NCBI GenBank assembly: GCA_913054205.1 | Contig: CAJXJM010000094.1 | Location: 1 to 8,171 of the forward strand | DNA length: 8,171 bases | Source of the DNA: an uncultured Rhodospirillaceae bacterium | Lineage (GTDB): Bacteria > Pseudomonadota > Alphaproteobacteria > Rhodospirillales > UBA2165 | Reading direction: 5' to 3' | Part shown: one piece after another, positions 5,172 to 8,171 of the stretch | Position numbering within the stretch: position 1 is the stretch's first letter | Layout of the letters: the number at the start of each line of letters is the position of its first letter | Notes under the pieces: generated by a model | Seen by the model: only the letters and a program-made list of their open reading frames with translations | What the model was told of the DNA's origin: nothing | Databases searched by the model: none | Made by a program: the position numbers and the translations under genes

Positions 5172-5804
5172 ATGGCAGATATCAAACTTTATGGCTTTGC
5201 GCCCTCCAGCTACACCTGGACAACCCGCTTGGCCGCCGAAGAAAAAGGCATCACGCATGAATTATTGCCGATTGAATTTGGCTCGGACGATCACAAGGCG
5301 CTTCACCCGTTCGCCAAAATTCCGATCATGGATCATGGCGATAATCGATTGTATGAGACAAGCGCAATATGTCGCTATATCGATGAAACTTTCGATGGTC
5401 CGTCTTTGCAGCCCGCGGATGCGTTTGGGCGCGCTGAAGTCGACCAGTGGAACAGCTCGTTGGTCGATTATTATTATGATTGGTGCGTTCGCCGTATTGT
5501 CGTTCAACGGGTAGTCGTTCCGACACGCGGCGGCGAAACCGATGAGGAAATGGTTGCAGATGCAGTGCCTCACGCCAAATATACAATGAGTGTCGCGAAT
5601 GAAAAACTCAGCAATTCAGCCTATCTCATTGGCGATGAGCCAACCATAGCTGACTTTATGTTGCTACCGATGGTGTTTTATTCTGCCCAAGTCCCAGAAG
5701 GCGAACAAACAGTCAAGGGCCACTCGGCTTTGGAGGACTGGCTTGGCCGCATGCAGGAACGCCCTAGTTTTGCGGCGACTGTACCAGGCCCTCCCGGCAG
5801 TTAA
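5172..5804 (+). CDS. Glutathione S-transferase family protein
   Basis: This 210-residue cytosolic GST has the usual two-domain length. The thioredoxin-like N-terminal domain (1-75) has the Ser/Tyr-rich active-site segment APSSYTWTTRL (10-20), the cis-proline P51 in AKIPIMD, and the glutathione-binding ETSAI motif (62-66). The helical C-terminal domain (about 85-205) contains the folding signature YLIGDEPTIADFMLLP (151-166). It would conjugate or reduce electrophiles with glutathione, but its substrate is not predictable. AAAGGA lies about 8 nt before the ATG. It is 22 nt behind the AHSA1 gene and probably cotranscribed, hence normally under ArsR control. Its stop codon is 3 nt from that of the convergent transporter gene. 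Confidence 0.93.
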   Translation: MADIKLYGFAPSSYTWTTRLAAEEKGITHELLPIEFGSDDHKALHPFAKIPIMDHGDNRLYETSAICRYIDETFDGPSLQPADAFGRAEVDQWNSSLVDYYYDWCVRRIVVQRVVVPTRGGETDEEMVADAVPHAKYTMSVANEKLSNSAYLIGDEPTIADFMLLPMVFYSAQVPEGEQTVKGHSALEDWLGRMQERPSFAATVPGPPGS

Positions 5805-5814
5805 TACTTAACTG
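5798..5814. terminator. Small palindrome spanning both convergent stop codons
   Basis: CAGTTAA-TAC-TTAACTG is a perfect 7-bp inverted repeat whose arms contain the last codons and TAA stops of both the GST gene (plus) and the MFS gene (minus). Both proteins therefore end in Ser encoded by AGT-TAA. GATTTTC follows on the plus strand. The stem is AT-rich and weak, so termination is possible but uncertain. It is the only hairpin at this junction that I can see. Confidence 0.3.
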
Positions 5815-7142
5815 GATTTTCGAGCGCGGCCCGCAACGAGGATTACTTTGCGCGGGCCCGCAATCCACATGGTGACAATCGATACAATGCAAAATGCCAT
5901 CGCAATTATGAAGGCGTAATTATAATTTCCCCAAATATCAAAAAAGACGCCAGTGGCCCAGGGGCCGAGAGCGGCACCCAAACTTGCCATGGCCCCGAGA
6001 AGGCCGAAAATCGCACCATATCTTCTGCCCGAAAAAAGCTCTGCCGGAATGGCACCAAACACAGATGCCAAGCCGTATCCTAAAAATCCCTGCAATCCGA
6101 CCATGACATACATAAGCCATTCCGACGGCCAAATCCGCATTAGATATAAAATAGAATAGGTGAGAAAGAATCCCACCAAAGCCAGCGACCAGGTTAGCTC
6201 ACGGCCAATCCGATCAGATAACGCACCGACGAAAATTTGCCCGGCAACCGCAAACAAACCCACAAGACCAAGAGCGACAGCCGCAACCTCGGCTGAAATG
6301 CCGATATCAATCAAATAACGTGTCTGATGCACTTGCACGGCATACCACGCATACAGCGCAGATATGAATGATATTGCCAGCCACCAAAATCGGGATGTCC
6401 GAATTGCTTTTGCCAAGGTCCAGTCGGTCTCTACCCATTCGCGATCAACAATCCGGTTTTCATGGCTGTCGTGGCGTGCAGATTTTGTCGCCTCCTCACC
6501 GATTTTTTCGCCATCAGGCTCCAGCCCCAAATCGCTCGGCCGATGACGCTGAAAGATGATATTAAGCGGCACAGTTACGACGAGGAGGAGGACCGCAACA
6601 ACTTGAGCGCTGTAACGCCACCCTTCCGTATCGATAGCGTGTTGCATCCACGGAAATAGGATTATCGATCCAATGCCAACACCCGAGAAGGCAATACCAA
6701 TGGCGAGGCCTCGTTTGCGATCAAACCAGTTGGGCAAAAAAAGCGTATGGCCAATATAACTCATGACAGCGGTTCCACCGACCACCATCGCTCCGAGCGT
6801 TATATAGAAATGCCAGGGCTCACTCGAGAAGGTCGACAAATACATGCCGAGGCTGGTCACCAAGCCGCCGACGGGCAGTATCAAGCGCGGGCCAAACCTA
6901 TCCATCAACACCCCGTTAAAAGGTGTCAGAATGGTGGAAACAATAAATCCAATGGAAAATGTCGCCGCAATGGTTCCTCTTGACCAGCCGAACTCATCGA
7001 GGATAGGCGGAAACAAAAGTGAAAATGACGTTCGTGCATTGACGGAAATTGCCATTGATATGAAAGCAATGCCAATGATGACCCAGCCGTAAAAAAACGG
7101 TAGGCGCGCGGCAAAATTAGGAGGGGATTTGGTTGAGGTCAT
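5808..7142 (-). CDS. Major facilitator superfamily transporter
   Basis: This 444-residue inner-membrane transporter has the usual MFS size, with about 12 hydrophobic helices in two halves. The first half begins FFYGWVIIGIAFISM (16-30), followed by FGWSRGTIAATFSIG (51-65). MFS motif A appears as GVLMDRFGPRL (77-87) after helix 2 and is echoed as VGALSDRIGR (305-314) in the second half. A hydrophilic loop of about 50 residues (198-248) separates the halves. The YGW start and the DRKRG loop (141-145) recall the monocarboxylate/oxalate-formate-type branch, but the substrate is unknown. The ATG at 7140-7142 gives a short cytoplasmic N-terminus before helix 1; no clear Shine-Dalgarno sequence precedes it. 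It is convergent with the GST gene and divergent from the small secreted protein gene. Confidence 0.92.
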   Translation of the reverse strand: MTSTKSPPNFAARLPFFYGWVIIGIAFISMAISVNARTSFSLLFPPILDEFGWSRGTIAATFSIGFIVSTILTPFNGVLMDRFGPRLILPVGGLVTSLGMYLSTFSSEPWHFYITLGAMVVGGTAVMSYIGHTLFLPNWFDRKRGLAIGIAFSGVGIGSIILFPWMQHAIDTEGWRYSAQVVAVLLLVVTVPLNIIFQRHRPSDLGLEPDGEKIGEEATKSARHDSHENRIVDREWVETDWTLAKAIRTSRFWWLAISFISALYAWYAVQVHQTRYLIDIGISAEVAAVALGLVGLFAVAGQIFVGALSDRIGRELTWSLALVGFFLTYSILYLMRIWPSEWLMYVMVGLQGFLGYGLASVFGAIPAELFSGRRYGAIFGLLGAMASLGAALGPWATGVFFDIWGNYNYAFIIAMAFCIVSIVTMWIAGPRKVILVAGRARKSS

Positions 7143-7236
7143 GGAGAATTAATCTTTTTCAATTATGGTCGCCAAACTCTGCCACCTTTTGAGGATCGTC
7201 AATGCATTTTATTACAGATTTTGGTATATTGGTGGA

Positions 7237-7662
7237 ATGACACACAATCGATCGGCGTTTTTGATGAGCGTGTTGGTATTTGGATTACTCGCTTTTCCAT
7301 TTTGGACAGAAGCGGAATCGGCCAGTCTCGACCTGCAACTACGCGACCATACATTTGTCTATATCGACAAAAATACCAACCTCGAACACACTGTCTATTT
7401 TGGCCGCTTCGGCAACGTATATGACGAATATTATCGCCACATCTTGGACAAAGAATATCCGTGCAAATTTGTCGATGGCACGTGGCGGATCACCGATGCA
7501 GCTACCTTATGCTTGGAAGACAGCACTTATAAAAATTTCCGCGACGGCAAGACCTGCTTGAAGCCGAAAATTCTAGGCAACCAGGTTTCGTTTTTTGATT
7601 CAGCCGGCAAACTTGCCTATCAGGCAAAGCTCACCAAGGGCAATGGCATGCCGCTCGGCTGA
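7237..7662 (+). CDS. Small secreted protein with three cysteines, function unknown
   Basis: This 141-residue protein has an N-terminal signal peptide: basic MTHNR, a hydrophobic core at about 7-22, and a likely cleavage near the TEAESAS segment (24-30). The mature part has Cys76, Cys92 and Cys107 and the pattern W-x-I-x(5)-L-C-L (83-93), then a C-L-K segment and VSFFDSAGKLAYQAKLTKGN (117-136). This resembles uncharacterised alphaproteobacterial periplasmic proteins that share a GxW, LCL, C, FFDxxG layout. The odd cysteine number suggests one disulfide and one free thiol. The start is uncertain. An ATG at 7165 would add 24 residues, and neither start has a strong Shine-Dalgarno sequence; 7237 was chosen because it gives a clean signal peptide. 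It is divergent from the MFS gene. Confidence 0.75.
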   Translation: MTHNRSAFLMSVLVFGLLAFPFWTEAESASLDLQLRDHTFVYIDKNTNLEHTVYFGRFGNVYDEYYRHILDKEYPCKFVDGTWRITDAATLCLEDSTYKNFRDGKTCLKPKILGNQVSFFDSAGKLAYQAKLTKGNGMPLG

Positions 7663-7704
7663 AAAGTCTACTAAGCCTCGCGCGTGCCGTGAGAGAGGAC
7701 ACAA

Positions 7705-7738
7705 AAAATGCCGGGCTAGATATTAGCACCGGCATTTT
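7705..7738. terminator. Bidirectional rho-independent terminator
   Basis: AAAATGCCGG (7705-7714) pairs with CCGGCATTTT (7729-7738). Inside, GCTA (7715-7718) pairs with TAGC (7724-7727) around the loop GATAT. One unpaired A at 7728 interrupts a 14-bp stem. A T-run follows on both strands: TTTTCTTT on plus and six T on minus. It lies 43 nt after the secreted-protein stop and 20 nt after the convergent OsmC stop, so it serves both genes. Confidence 0.9.
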
Positions 7739-7757
7739 CTTTAACTTTCAATATTGC

Positions 7758-8171
7758 CTATTCCTTAAGCGGAACAGCCGTCCAGATGCATTCGGGCTCG
7801 AACCCGGCATCGGCAAACAAGCGCCCGACCGGACAGCGATCTTCAGATAAAGCTGCGAGGCGATCGAGCTTTTCCTGAGGCTCATTGGTTTCGATCTCAA
7901 TGTTCAATGTCGCGCCAACAAAATGCATCACGCCATTATTATTGCCTTCTAAACCATCGATCAGATCAGTCACGGTCTCGGTATGAATATTGATAGCGCC
8001 GTGTTTGAAGCGCATCGCTTCGGCCACTTTGACGATTTGCACGGTCTGACAGGTACCGAGCGCCGTCGTGAAATACATCAACGGCGAGGTAGCTGTATCG
8101 GTGCCGCCGCGCTCGGCCGGCTCATCTGTAAGAACCGTGTAGCCGCCGCCAACATCGACGTCAATTTTAAC
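7758..8171 (-). CDS. OsmC/Ohr-family thiol peroxidase, 5' end outside the window
   Basis: The last 137 residues are visible; the start lies beyond the right edge. The frame is open to the edge, and RGGTDTATSPLMYFTTALGTC (ending at Cys41 of the visible part) matches the conserved OsmC block around the first catalytic cysteine. The second cysteine lies in LSEDRCPVGRLF (Cys113), as in the OsmC/YhfA-like branch. The segment LNIEIETNEPQEKLDRLAAL lies between them. These proteins reduce organic or fatty-acid hydroperoxides through the two cysteines in the cytoplasm. A TTG at 8079-8081 and the next ATG are internal and should not be taken as starts, because conserved family sequence lies upstream. 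The gene converges on the secreted-protein gene and shares the terminator at 7705-7738. Confidence 0.9.
   Translation of the reverse strand, partial: VKIDVDVGGGYTVLTDEPAERGGTDTATSPLMYFTTALGTCQTVQIVKVAEAMRFKHGAINIHTETVTDLIDGLEGNNNGVMHFVGATLNIEIETNEPQEKLDRLAALSEDRCPVGRLFADAGFEPECIWTAVPLKE

Noticed and set aside
7758..8081. OsmC gene starting inside the window at TTG/ATG near 8076-8081
   Set aside because: The frame stays open to the right edge, and the conserved segment before the first catalytic Cys lies upstream of that codon.

Overview
The window looks like chromosomal DNA of an alphaproteobacterium of moderate G+C content, estimated by eye at about half. The main evidence is a heat-shock block with an alphaproteobacterial flavour: an RpoH sigma factor upstream of a CIRCE-controlled groES-groEL operon. 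The other genes (orphan CoxG-like protein, DUF1932-type dehydrogenase, ArsR/AHSA1/GST cluster, OsmC) fit that group. No species can be named from the sequence alone.

Left part (1-1953, all minus strand): the first 16 codons of groEL, then groES, a complete CIRCE element (496-522) just downstream of a heat-shock-like promoter, then rpoH. The promoter upstream of groES and a candidate promoter about 250 nt upstream of rpoH share the pattern CTTGA-N17-CATAA. This suggests that RpoH drives both its own gene and groESL, with HrcA as a second brake on groESL. The roughly 470-nt gap upstream of rpoH holds a long AT-rich leader. It also holds a REP/MITE-like element: a perfect 25-bp inverted repeat plus a 16-bp tandem duplication that runs into the stop codon of the next gene.

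Middle (1954-4166, minus strand): a membrane-anchored CoxG-like SRPBCC protein with no CO dehydrogenase genes beside it, an unrecognised protein with two membrane segments, and an NAD-binding 6-phosphogluconate-dehydrogenase-like oxidoreductase.

Right part (4167-8171): a plus-strand cluster of an ArsR-family repressor gene, an AHSA1/SRPBCC protein gene and a glutathione S-transferase gene. The ArsR gene carries an in-frame TAA at codon 28 where relatives usually have a Glu codon. The rest of its frame is intact, so it is either a very recent pseudogene or a sequencing error. The cluster ends 3 nt from a convergent MFS transporter gene. Divergent from the transporter is a small secreted three-cysteine protein. 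A strong bidirectional terminator then separates it from a convergent OsmC-family peroxidase gene that runs off the right edge.

I did not find a convincing new multi-gene system. The items most worth a second look are the interrupted ArsR gene, the inverted-repeat element at 1867-1955, and the matched heat-shock promoter pair.
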